From Hygrophila difformis (Eukaryota; Streptophyta; Magnoliopsida; Lamiales; Acanthaceae), in NCBI GenBank assembly GCA_030278955.1, contig JAOANR010000005.1, forward strand, positions 32,231,849 to 32,295,848: 64,000 bases of DNA. Direction: 5' to 3'. Positions 1 through 9,527 of the stretch are shown piece after piece. The notes beneath the pieces are model-generated. The model did no database searches. It was not told where the DNA came from and was given only the letters and a program-made list of their open reading frames with translations. Made by a program: the position numbers and the translations under genes. The stretch's first letter is position 1, and each line of letters opens with the position of its first letter.

Positions 1-1092
1 TGGCATATTTATTAGACTTTATGATCATCATTATTTCTCCTTTCTTTTGCTTTTCTTTTCTTTTACATGACATTAGACTATGTCTAATTTGCTTTGTCAT
101 TTGCAATTTATTCTTGTTGGATGGATCTCAACATTTTTCTCTTTTTCTTTTTCTTTTCTTTTCTTTTTTTTTGAATCGGTTCTTTGAATTCGATTTATGT
201 CTTTTTCCGATGATCATAAATTCGATACCTTGATAGAATTTATTCTTGCACACTTAGGTTTGAAATTCTTGGTCTTTTTGTAAGGATAGGAATAATATAG
301 AGGGCTTCAAAGAAAAATTAGGCTTAAGGCTCAAATGGGTTAATCCTAAGGGGAAAAATATTTTTGATTTTGGGTTTCAAACGAAGGCCAAAAATTTGGG
401 TTTTTCTAGGTGCCTCGATCATATGCTCGATTTTTGGAATATGGCATGGTCTTGAATCGGTCCCAATTGCAAGTTCTAGTTTCCTTTAATCAAAATGATT
501 CACACATCAAAGAAATAAATGAGTAAAAGTGACTCATGGCTCAAATCTCACAAGGTTGGATTGATTCATGTCATACAATATTCTTAAATTTAATCAAAGC
601 TTAGTTCTAACAATTTACTCAATCAAAATCTCTAACATGCAGATTTATTACCCAATAAGCTGATCGCATCATTAGATTTTTATAGCTCAAAACCTTAGGA
701 ATTCATGTCATGCATGTCTTCAATTATATTATCCCAATTTAAAAGTTTGAAAATTTAATCACAAGCCTAAATTCAACATGTGAATTTAGAACAGGTTTAT
801 GCATGCTTTTGCTGGTTATTTAATTTAAAGCAATAAAGAGGCACTGCTGACACACAAGGTATGTCAGCAACATATTTTTGGCCTGACAGTCACTTATTCA
901 TCTTGGACTGTCCGACATCTTTTCAAGAATAAAATTGTTTTTGGACCTCAAAACGAAGTTCCATTTTGGAAAGCGGTAAATACATCAATTACAAGAGATT
1001 TCATGCAATAGGAACAATCTTGCGCAAATGACAGAAACTCTCTTATATGATGTTTACATTTAAGCTCAAAAGTAAATAGGAGCGGATCAGAT
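1..1092. other. AT-rich stretch without a recognisable gene
   Basis: I see no supported gene here. A pyrimidine-rich tract lies at about 134-172. The stretch is the 3' flank of the minus-strand retroelement gene that ends at 1093, so its 3' UTR and possibly the beginning of a 3' LTR could lie here, but I could not find an LTR boundary or polypurine tract. Short ORFs look like chance. Confidence 0.5.
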
Positions 1093-3984
1093 TCATTCTT
1101 TCGGCTCTCGCGGTTGAGTTGAGGGCCCAACATCGTCTGTTGGTGGAGGTGGCGGCTTCGGAAGCTGTTGAATGAGTGCTTGCATCACCATTTCCATCAT
1201 CTTGCGTTGACGTTCTTCACTCTCCATCATCATCATCCGTTGCCTCTCTTCGCTTTCCAGCCTTTCTCTGTAGTGCCTTTCTTCTCTTTCCAACAGGAGT
1301 AGTCTGAATTCATCTTCTCTTCTCCTCTGTTCGGCTCTTTCTTCCTCCTTCCTCTTATCTCTCTCTTCTTTGATTCTCCTATCATCTTCCCTCCCCCGAA
1401 TGATAACATCTGCCAACTGCTTAACACTTTCTATCATGGTTTTGTTCATTGAGCTCACAAGCTCGACTACATTTGAGTTAGCAGGATGTTGGGACACGTT
1501 CTTGCTTGGATGAGGGACTTGGGAGGGCTGAGCTTGCTGCTGAGGGGCTTGACCCGGTGGTGATGAAGGAATTTGGCTTGGACTCGGTTCTGTTGGCTCA
1601 TGTTGATGCTCTTCCACTTGTGTTGAAGGTCCCGCCTCAGTACGGGCCCTTCTTCTTCTTTTAGGAGCAGGGGGAGGCATTGGATCTCTTTGTTGAATTG
1701 ATGGTGCTTTTTCACCGGATATGAACGAAAATTGCACATTCGAGTCAGCCGGGAATGGAGGAAGTGCGTACGTGATCCTTTCTCTATTTGGCATGGATGG
1801 GACTCGGATAGGAGGATTCAGAATGACCAAGGCATCAGTGTCAAATTCTCCCATGTCTACCCCTTGAGCTGTGCAGATTCTTCTAATAAGATTCGGGTAG
1901 CAGAGAGCATTCCTTTTCTCGATGCGTGTAGTCATGACTCTGAAGATATGTTCCCCGATATTCAGTTTTCGCCCATGCCACAGCTTTGCAAATCCCATCA
2001 ATACACTGCCTGAAGTAGTTTGAGGGTGCGAGCTGGGCCTGATTCTAGCCATGTAGAATTCGAATGTTGGCATGAACTCTATTTTCAGCTTGGATGTGCT
2101 AAATGTTCCTACCAAGCCTGGCGTTCTGGTCAGGGAGTCGGCGATGGCTTGATATGTTGCTTTCATCTTTGTTTTGCCACGCCTACTCAAGATCTCCTCC
2201 ACCGGTATCTCACTTTGATAGCTGGGTGTTTGGAGGAATCTGTTTAGATAATCCGGGGATATATCTATTGTCTTTCCTCTAACCCAGGTTGTTCGTCTTG
2301 CAACGTTAATGTTGCAATAGAACTCCCTAGTCAACTCCATATACCCGGGATCTCCGTGATGTAGTAAGAATTGCTCCCATCCAAGCCATGTTCTCCAAAA
2401 ATCTACAGTGGGGTGCCTTAGCGATTCTGGAGCAAACCCCTTGTCGGGTATGATGCTTTCCAAGAGCTCCTTATATGCATTGACTGCTTTTGGATTCCCG
2501 TTGAATTTCCGAATCACATCTTCCTCCTTTATGATCATCTTGGTGTTTTCTATTTTCTGAATTCCCATTCTGGCGCGAACTCCAGTTTCTTCCCAAAATC
2601 TGGCTGGCTTGACTGATCCAACAGATTCATCTTCGCTTGTGTGCCAGTCAGTTGGATTGTCTTGCCCCTCCTGGATAGGTTCATGCCCGCTTGGTTCACC
2701 TCCTTCCTGGGCTGCTTCGTTCATAAGTTCATCCTGCTGAGCTTCTTCTACCTCCATGTTTCCCTCAGCTGCTTCATTCAATGGATCCTCCTCAACCTGT
2801 TTAATTACATTTTTCATTGTATTGTATTCAGTCATTACAGGCTTTGTAAAATTCAATACAGGAAAGTAAGGATCAACACTAGTTGATACCTTCTCCTCCT
2901 CCCTTTCTCTTCGTTCTGCAGCTTCCCTCAAGACTTGCTTGGGTGTTTTCGTAAAAAATGCTGCTACAGCCCTTGCTTCTCCTTCATCCTCTCTTCTTTC
3001 TTGTTCTTCTTCGACAGCATCTCTTTCCTCCCTTACTTTTTGTCTTTTCTCTGTTTCTTGTTGCTCATCAGCTCTGTCCTTTAGCAAATCTGCCAATGTG
3101 ATTGGATTTGCAGCAGTTTCAGCGGCTCCAATTACAGCTTCAATTCTAGCAGTGCCTACGAGTGGATCAAGGATTCGGCATGCTTCTGTCTGATGACGGA
3201 TTTGTTCAGGCGTCTCTCCTTGATCGATCCTTGTCTCGATCTGCTCATTCAGCCTATTCCTTATGTCTTCCAAGATGGTCTCCTTATCGTGAGCAGTGGG
3301 GCCAGTCCATTCAGGAGGCTGTTCTTCTTTGATTTTCAGTCCACGCCCTGGTACTTCTCTAGTGATCATCAAATCTTCGTCATCTCCCTTATCTTTTTCC
3401 ACTTCTGTTGCTTTCCTTGTTTCCAATTCCGCTTGGAGTTTTTCAGCAACTTCCTTGTCATGAGCTTCTTTCTTCTTTCTTTCTTCCTCGGCTTGAGTTT
3501 TCTGAATATTCTCTCTGATCTGCTCCTCTTCCGCCGCTTTCTTTTCTCTTTCAGCTCGTTCCTGCTCATCTATTTTATCTGTCCCCGAACCTCCTGTTTG
3601 TTCGACCAGGCCGGCCATTGCATTCTCTTGTTGTTGCAGTTCTCTAGCTAATGCAGCATCACGAGCAATGAGTTCTTTTCTTTTTGGCGGTGACGGTGGC
3701 ATTGGTCCTTTGCCTTTATCTGCTGGATCTGCAGGTGCTACTGCTTTTCTCGCATTCGGTTGGGGTTCTTGAATCACCACTTTCGGCTCTGGTGCCTTTG
3801 CTGGATTTTCCTTCTCGGCCAATTTTATCAACCTTCTCCTCGTTTGAGCTTGAGGCGTGGCCTGGCTTTCGGATGCAGTACCAGCAGTAGATGCTTGCTT
3901 GGGCTGGGTGGGTGGCTCAGTGGTAGCAGGATTTTGCTCTCTTGGTGGTAAAGCTGAGGCTTGCACAGCTGGTTGGGTTGGCAA
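1093..3984 (-). pseudogene. Retroelement accessory protein with putative-plant-transposon-type domain (large C-terminal part)
   Basis: An open frame of 963 codons. Residues 1-110 are rich in Pro/Gln/Ala, about 110-430 are highly charged (Glu/Lys/Arg) and look like coiled coil, and about 488-735 form a globular core with FYCNINV, VRGKTIDISPDYLNRFL and a Trp-rich stretch before it. This pattern recalls the family annotated as putative plant transposon protein (Pfam PF20167 type), often found in plant LTR elements; its biochemical role is unknown. Residues 870-945 are again Arg/Glu-rich coiled coil. The frame continues upstream without shift into 4006-4797 across a single TAG at 4006-4008, so the Met at 3984 is probably not the original start. 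No host-gene similarity is recognised. The family assignment is from memory of motif style, not a search. Confidence 0.6.
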
Positions 3985-4005
3985 CGGGTTAGCGTCATTG
4001 AAGAC

Positions 4006-4797
4006 CTAAGGAGGTGACGCAGCACTCGTATACCGATCGATCAACACATCGTCCTCGTCTACACTCCCTTCTCGTTCTCCTTCATCCACATTAATTCCCA
4101 GATTCTTTTCTGCATCTTTCACATATTTTTTGATGAAAATGGGACTGGAGATGCGATTTAGTCGCTTCACCCATACCTTCCGGATGTGATTACAGTAATA
4201 GGCCCTATGCTCCCTCTTGTATAGTAGCGGAGTGTTAGCTTTGATGGTGTTGCAGTAGTTCAACCCGAAAGCATCCATCTCCATCACGAAGTGCACGAAA
4301 TCCATTCTATTCTCTTCGACCAGTGACTCAACAATTGGCTTGGCCTCTGGCTTCACAAAAGACATGTCGCGGGCGAATTCGACTCGGATGTATTCCTCAG
4401 CCTCGGCCTGAGTCAGAAGTCGGGTTTGTCGTTGATTCTTTCCCAGCACCTTCCAAGGTGTATTCGTAATGAATTCAGTGATTTGATCCCTGAGCACATT
4501 GAGTTGGGCCAATCCCTGCGGTCTCTGCTCAGCGAGGTGAGTCGGCTTGTACACATCTTCCAAGAAAATTGTGTCAAAATAGTCCTCCTCTGGTAGCACC
4601 AGGTCCTTATCCAAGACGGATTCCGTAATGTCCTTTCTACCCGTGCCCCATAGCGTCATCAAGGCATGCCACTGCTCCCTGAATTCTTTAGTTAAGTCTA
4701 TCATTCTCTTAACTATTGGGGCCTGGTTTTCCTTCTCTGATGCCATGGCCTTGTTGATGGCACTGTTCAGATTGTGACTCACTTCTCTGTGCCTCAT
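4006..4797 (-). pseudogene. Retroelement accessory protein, central part, ended by an in-frame TAG
   Basis: This 263-codon frame is in the same reading frame as 1093-3984, separated by one TAG (4006-4008) and seven further codons. It encodes a soluble, mostly helical-looking protein with an acidic C-terminus (DEGEREGSVDEDD). I recognise no domain. It is most simply the N-terminal or central part of the gene that continues at 3984, interrupted by one nonsense codon; readthrough of the TAG cannot be excluded. The frame to its right (4812-5397) is offset, so a frameshift or a small intron lies between them. Confidence 0.5.
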
Positions 4798-4811
4798 CCT
4801 CGCTTGTTGCG

Positions 4812-5397
4812 TTAGCCATCTCTGTCCTTTACTCCTTTGTTTTCCAACAAGCTGGGGTTGTATAGAAATGGCAGGGCTTTCTGCATCATGAAGATTCCAT
4901 GAGTCACCAGATGACAGAGGTTGGGCGCTTTCTCTGTGAACTGCCTCTTAACTCTTTCATCCACTTTGTTGGGCACCATTATGATGTCAAATTCCATGCA
5001 GGCGGGATCTATTGTCTTTGAATGCTGGTGCCTTTTCCATCGGGCCATAAATTCGTGAAATCTCCTCAAAATTCTTTCAGTGTGTACATCTTCTGGAAAC
5101 TTCATGTCATCTGCAGTCGCATCCATTTGCTTCTCCCAAAACTTTGACAGATAGTAATAAAAATCCCGTTGGAATCCCAACTCCTTGAAATTCCGTTCCT
5201 CAGGCTTGATGTGCTTGTCCCATCCTTTTGGCAATCTAAAATTCACTTCGGTCTTATTCACGATTGACAGTTTATATGTTGATTCAAGAGCCTCCCGGTA
5301 GTCATTAACCTTCTTGCGGAACTGTGAGCTTTCTACGACCCCTTTGTCCTGTGTGCAAGGGGGCAGTCCTGCCCGTGACTCAACTACTAACTTTTCC
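4812..5397 (-). pseudogene. Retroelement accessory gene, 5' exon-like segment
   Basis: The frame is open from 4812 back to a splice-acceptor-like sequence at 5398-5405 (minus strand TTTTTCAG then G). It covers about 195 codons and starts with EKLVVESRAGLPP. The frame has no ATG at its beginning; a GTG at 5261 lies inside it. This suggests an internal exon of a spliced gene rather than a start. It stops at TAA 4812-4814 in a different phase from 4797, either because an intron boundary is missed (a GAGTAAAG donor-like site is close to the stop) or because of a frameshift. The upstream exon should lie to the right but is cut off by the retroelement tail at 5499. Function unknown. Confidence 0.45.
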
Positions 5398-5473
5398 CTG
5401 AAAAATATGAGAGTATTAAATCCAGTTTTTATAATTTTTGCAAGAGTTATTTAAATTAAAAACCAACATCCTC

Positions 5474-5498
5474 ACATTTAGAGTTTTGCTCTAAATGT
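5474..5498. repeat. Hairpin ACATTTAGAG / CTCTAAATGT
   Basis: A perfect 10-bp inverted repeat with a 5-base loop, preceded by AACATCCTC. A close relative occurs at 25930-25957. On the minus strand each copy lies about 70-90 bases upstream of an acceptor-like CAG. Confidence 0.6.
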
Positions 5499-5747
5499 GA
5501 TACCACCTACTTTTCGTGCATAACTGCAATCTTAAGGGGGAGAGGATGTGATACCACCTACTTTTCGTGCATTTTTGTAAACTTTTGAACTACGTTATGA
5601 CTTGATCCCTTTACCGGGTACGTAGGCAGCTTAGAAGTTTTAATTCTAAGTTCAGTCACAACATAATAAAACAAACACAAGACCTTTAGCACGAGAAAAG
5701 CCGAAACACAACTTCGAGGACGAAGTTGATTCTTAAGGAGGGTAGAC
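5499..5747 (+). mobile_element. Truncated 3' tail of a B-type Ty3/gypsy element
   Basis: From 5519 the sequence matches the 3' non-coding tail of element B (from about 21183), including an inner purine tract (5534-5546), the hairpin 5709-5728 and the polypurine tract 5735-5746 directly before the LTR at 5748. The piece at 5499-5522 repeats 5548-5571 (24 bp, beginning GTGATACCACC). No pol remains. The LTR at 5748 therefore has internal sequence on both sides, as after LTR-LTR recombination of tandem copies followed by deletion. Confidence 0.7.
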
Positions 5748-6288
5748 TGTAATACCCGTGAATTTTCCATCATAAAATAAAACAATAATTAAATAAATAA
5801 ATAATAAATAAAATAAATACCATAAATAAATAAAAGGAAATGAGAAATGAGGTTTTAACTTAAAAAGGAATTAAAGGAATAAGAAAGAATTGATTAAGGA
5901 TAAATAAATTGTACACCAAAACCCGACACTAATGAACTCGAGGATTCGAGTCCAAAACATCCAATTAGACCCGAGAATAAATTTAGAGAGAAAGTAGAAA
6001 CCCGAAGATACCCCGGAAATCGGAATTTGGGAGCATAGAGGGATAGAAACCCGAAAGAGAGGCGGAAAAGCACGACGGATCGCACGACCCGCCCGGACCG
6101 AAGTCCAGGCGAGAGTCGCACAGTGGCCGCGCGGTGAAGGGGGATTAGCGCGCCACGACCGCGCCATTTGACAGATTTGGTTGTTGCGTGAATCTCTCGC
6201 CCGAACGCGGATTTTTCGACTTTCGGTTGAACATCTCTCGACCCAAGACCTTTAGGTCAGATGTTGGACGCCCTAGGGATTGAGAAAT

Positions 6289-6300
6289 CTATAAATAAAC
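6289..6300 (+). promoter_or_regulatory. TATA box of element B 5' LTR
   Basis: CTATAAATAAAC, repeated in the 3' LTR at 21952-21963. The insertion point of element A (6330) lies about 35 bp downstream, close to where transcription would be expected to start. Confidence 0.6.
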
Positions 6301-6324
6301 CCCTTGGGAGCCCCAAACAAGTTT

Positions 6325-6329
6325 ACAAA
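6325..6329. repeat. Target site duplication (left) of element A
   Basis: ACAAA at 6325-6329 and again at 13411-13415. The uninterrupted B 3' LTR (around 21987) has a single ACAAA at the same place, which proves the insertion point. Confidence 0.9.
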
Positions 6330-8102
6330 TGTAATACCCGTAAATTTTAGAATATAAAAATAGGAATTAATCCAATAGGAGAGAAGGTTTCGTTTCCGAA
6401 AACCCGTAGACGCGGAAATGCACGGAAGTCAAAGGACGACGAATTAGAACCCGACGGACCAAAACCGACGGTCTTAAGATTTCAAGCATGAAATCGAAGT
6501 GATACGAAATAAATTTATGACGAGAAGCATAATCCAGAAATGACCCGGAAAAATCGAGCGCGAAAACGGGGAAGGATAGAAGTCCGAAAGAGAGGAGAAA
6601 AGACCCGACGGATCGGATCGCACGGACCCGCCCGGACCGCAGTCCAGGCGAGTCTCGCGCGCTGGCCGGGCGGGGTTTGGCTAAAAGGCGCGCCAACCCC
6701 GCGTGGTCCTACAGGTTTTGGCAACTTGCGCGTTTTCGGCGATTTCTTACCATAATTCGACCTCCCGACTTTGGAAAGCGGATTTTGGCCGAAGGGGGAA
6801 GCCTTTAGGCGACCTAGGGCAGCCTCTCCCCCATTCTCATCAGTCACCATTCACTCTCAAACCCTCTCAACTCTCTCCAAAGCCAAAACACTTTCCGGCG
6901 ACTTCCCGACGACTTTCCGATCACTTCCCGGCGACGAAAACCGACGAAGGAGGCGTTGAATACAAGATTCCTTGTATTCTAATCTGTGGTAAGTCGTTCT
7001 TAGAATTCTATTTAAGTTTTTGAACCCGAAAACTTGATCTAACGTTGGATTTCTTCGTCCGATTCGAAATCGTGGCCAAAGTCGGAAGCTTGACGTTGAG
7101 GAGATCCGTTCGTAGGATTTTGGACGAGCCAGCGACCTTAGGACGACCCAAACCTCTCTATCACTGTAAGTTGAGCCTTCCATATCAATACGGGTGATTT
7201 CGGGGCGTCCGGTATAGGCGTAATGTAACGAAACGTAAAAATCGAACTTAAAAACCCCATCTTGCGCAGTTTCTGTAATCGGCCTAAAACCCATATTTCG
7301 AGGATTCAATCCGAAAAACTCAAAACTAGACTTTTAATCCTAACACATAAATCTAGGTTGTGTAAAAATTTCAGCCATTTTCGTTAACGTTTGCTATTTT
7401 AAATCGCATCGAAAAGAGACTGCTTTGACAAAACGTGTGGAAATCTGTCTATGAATATGTTCGAACTTAGTGAATTTATTTCTATAATTTCTAGTCCGAT
7501 TTGATCTTTACAATCTAAATGAAAGTTGTAGATAATCATGTCTAGTATGTGCATATTAAATTTCAGAATTTTTGGAGTCCATTTGATATGTTAAAAAGTC
7601 GAGATTTTGAACTGTGTCAAACCTGAGTTCGGACAGTTTTCTGATTGCATGATAAAATTGATTTTTGACATGTTTCCTCAACTTATTTCGAAAAAGTTAA
7701 AACACGAAAGTTGTTCGTTAGGGTGTTTTGCATAAAGTGTGAAGATTTCAGAATTTCGGGCTTGAAACGGATTTTTAAATGAGAAAGGCGCAAACTGTGA
7801 CGCCAAGATACTTTTAAATCAAAGAGTTTTGAAATTTCGAAACAAACGGTCAAAGATTTGAAACGCGATACATCTACACTTTTGAAAAACCCCGATACAT
7901 TAAATCTAAACGATACATGAGATACTTGGTGGAGGGTGAGTGCTCTGCAGGGTGCCCCTCTAGCCTTTTCTCTTCGGGCCTATAATGGACGAGAGAATTT
8001 GATGAAATATTACGCCAGTTGGCGGGAGATATATGGCCTACTCTCTCGGGTTGTCCGTATGGATTTCTCGAGGCTCCGGAGTGTTACTGGGTATGGCAGA
8101 TA

Positions 8103-8179
8103 CGGCTGCGGCCGCCGGATCACCGGCTATACAAGATACTTACGACACGGCTGCGGCCGCCGGATCACCGGCTATACAA
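8103..8179 (+). repeat. GC-rich direct repeat (2 x 32 bp) in A LTRs
   Basis: Two identical 32-bp units (8103-8134, 8148-8179) beginning CGGCTGCGGCCGCC and containing CCGG...CCGG self-complementarity. The 3' LTR of A has the same pair near 12695-12771. Element B has one diverged unit (about 14665-14697), so the duplication occurred in the A lineage. Confidence 0.75.
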
Positions 8180-8599
8180 AACACTGAGAAATGGTTTCGT
8201 AACGGGGGAAATAAAAGATTTAATGATTTTAAGTATTTATTTATTTTTGCATGTCTTTAAATTATGCATTTAAATTATGTCTTTAAATTTCATATCTTAT
8301 GAAATTGTTATTATGGAGTAATGCATGTTCAAAAATACAATTAAATTATTTACTTCAAAATTTGTAAATGGAATATTTTTGTATGCATGCCTAGGAGAAA
8401 TAATTTAATTATTTAATTAAACCCCTTTTTCATGTGTGTTAAATTATGAACGTGTGGAAATCCTTGTCTTCTAAATTATGTAATTAAATTACTATTAGTA
8501 GATGAATTAAAAATTTAAATCATGCCTCGTATGCCCATGTTTTCATTAATCTTAATTAAAGATTTTGAAACCCCTTGATCATAGTAGGTGTTAACTTAC

Positions 8600-8617
8600 T
8601 CAGCACGTTTTTGCTGA
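8600..8617 (+). other. LTR hairpin 1 (TCAGCA/TGCTGA), A 5' LTR
   Basis: Six-base stem just upstream of the acceptor-like site. Counterparts are 13038-13056, 14999-15014, 23576-23591, 46467-46483, 54856-54872 and 38968-38984, with paired changes that keep the stem. Confidence 0.55.
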
Positions 8618-8915
8618 CAAAACCATACTTTTCCGTTTTCTTTCAGAGCATGAGGATTATGCATCATCATATGCATGCATGGGAATATTCGGGAAAAACT
8701 CCATTTTAAACTCCTGCATTAAATTGCGACTTGCATGAACGGGCCTGTTTAACCCGTGTTTTGGCCATGTTGGCCCAGTATTTAAATTTCCGCTGCATTA
8801 CAATTATATATATGTAAATATTACATTCCGCTGCAACTTTGATATTATTATTCTTAAATTATATTACAATGGGCTGTTTGAATGATTTAAATTCTGAAAA
8901 ACCATAGCCTTGCAT

Positions 8916-8955
8916 CTCTTTAGCAAGCTCGGAGAAACCGTGTTTTGCTAGGGAG
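8916..8955 (+). other. LTR terminal hairpin 2 before the primer site, A 5' LTR
   Basis: Outer stem with AGCAAG against TTTGCT plus G-U pairs, inner stem CGG/CCG. Counterparts are at 13324-13362, 15316-15355, 23894-23933, 46763-46802, 55152-55191 and 39217-39258. Confidence 0.55.
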
Positions 8956-9006
8956 ATGTGGCGGTGACATCCCGGCCTGGGTTATCAAATCCGGGGTGTT
9001 ACAAAG

Positions 9007-9018
9007 TGGTATCAGAGC
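9007..9018 (+). other. Primer binding site (initiator Met tRNA type), element A
   Basis: TGGTATCAGAGC, three bases after the LTR end, the usual complement to the 3' end of plant initiator-Met tRNA. It marks the start of minus-strand DNA synthesis. Confidence 0.9.
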
Positions 9019-9527
9019 CCGGAAGTATTTTTAAATTATTATTATTATTTTTGGCCAATATAGAGGCCCAAGGATTTTTAAAACAAATATTAATATTATT
9101 TTTTTTAACTACCATGATTATTATTTTTAAAATTTTAAGTTTTGTTTCCATGGAACAAAAATTTATTTTAAACCCATGGAAAATATTTACATATGCATAG
9201 AAAATTTTTCCAACAAATTTTTAAAGTCACGAAAATATTTTTTCGGGGTTGGGATAACATTGCATTGCATTGCATACATCCACGAATATTGCGCTATTTT
9301 TTTATGTGAATTATCAGTATTAAATATTACTCTTATCTTAGAATTTGACATGACCTTGACTTAGGAGCGTTTACTTAAGACTAATTTTGCCTTAGTCCTA
9401 GAACTTGATCACCTAAGTTTAGCATGCTCCTATCTATTACCTCTTGCCAATCCTATCTTATAGATTTTCTGGAACGCTAACTTGCCTTAGATTAGAAACT
9501 CATCTTCACGTGCGTTGATAACAGAAA

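Larger units (their letters stand above)
5748..6329 (+). repeat. Element B 5' LTR, first segment (U3 to near transcription start)
   Basis: Starts TGTAATACCC right after a polypurine tract. It matches 21411-21992 closely. It ends where element A is inserted; the LTR continues at 13416. It contains a TATA box about 30-40 bp before the break. Confidence 0.85.
7936..8646 (+). other. Candidate intron inside element A 5' LTR
   Basis: GTGAGTGC at 7936 is a good donor; a pyrimidine-rich run ending TTTCAG at 8646 is a good acceptor. The same arrangement, with the conserved block and hairpin between, is at 12530-13086 (A 3' LTR), 14487-15044 and 23064-23621 (B), 54450-54899 (C) and 38666-39013 (solo LTR). 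Splicing is inferred only. Confidence 0.4.
6330..9003 (+). repeat. Element A 5' LTR (2674 bp)
   Basis: Bounded by TGTAATACCC and GGGGTGTTACA and followed by a primer binding site. It matches the 3' LTR over 6330-8292. Inside are a donor-like site (7936), a conserved block (8054-8083), two 32-bp GC-rich repeats, a hairpin at 8600-8617, an acceptor-like CAG (8644-8646) and a terminal hairpin (8916-8955). No clear TATA box was found. Confidence 0.9.

Noticed and set aside
3193..3651. Plus-strand 152-codon ORF rich in Phe/Leu
   Set aside because: Shadow of the Glu/Lys-rich minus-strand protein; composition is what antisense of charged repeats gives.
6515..7309. Minus-strand ORFs of 100-150 codons in A LTRs (repeated at 11107-11902)
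   Set aside because: They lie within LTR sequence, show low-complexity composition, are disrupted between the two LTR copies and have no homologue known to me.
8019..8273. Overlapping 75-84 codon ORFs in the A LTR (also 12613-12867)
   Set aside because: Three frames are open over a GC-rich tandem repeat; identical in both LTRs and without domain, so chance.
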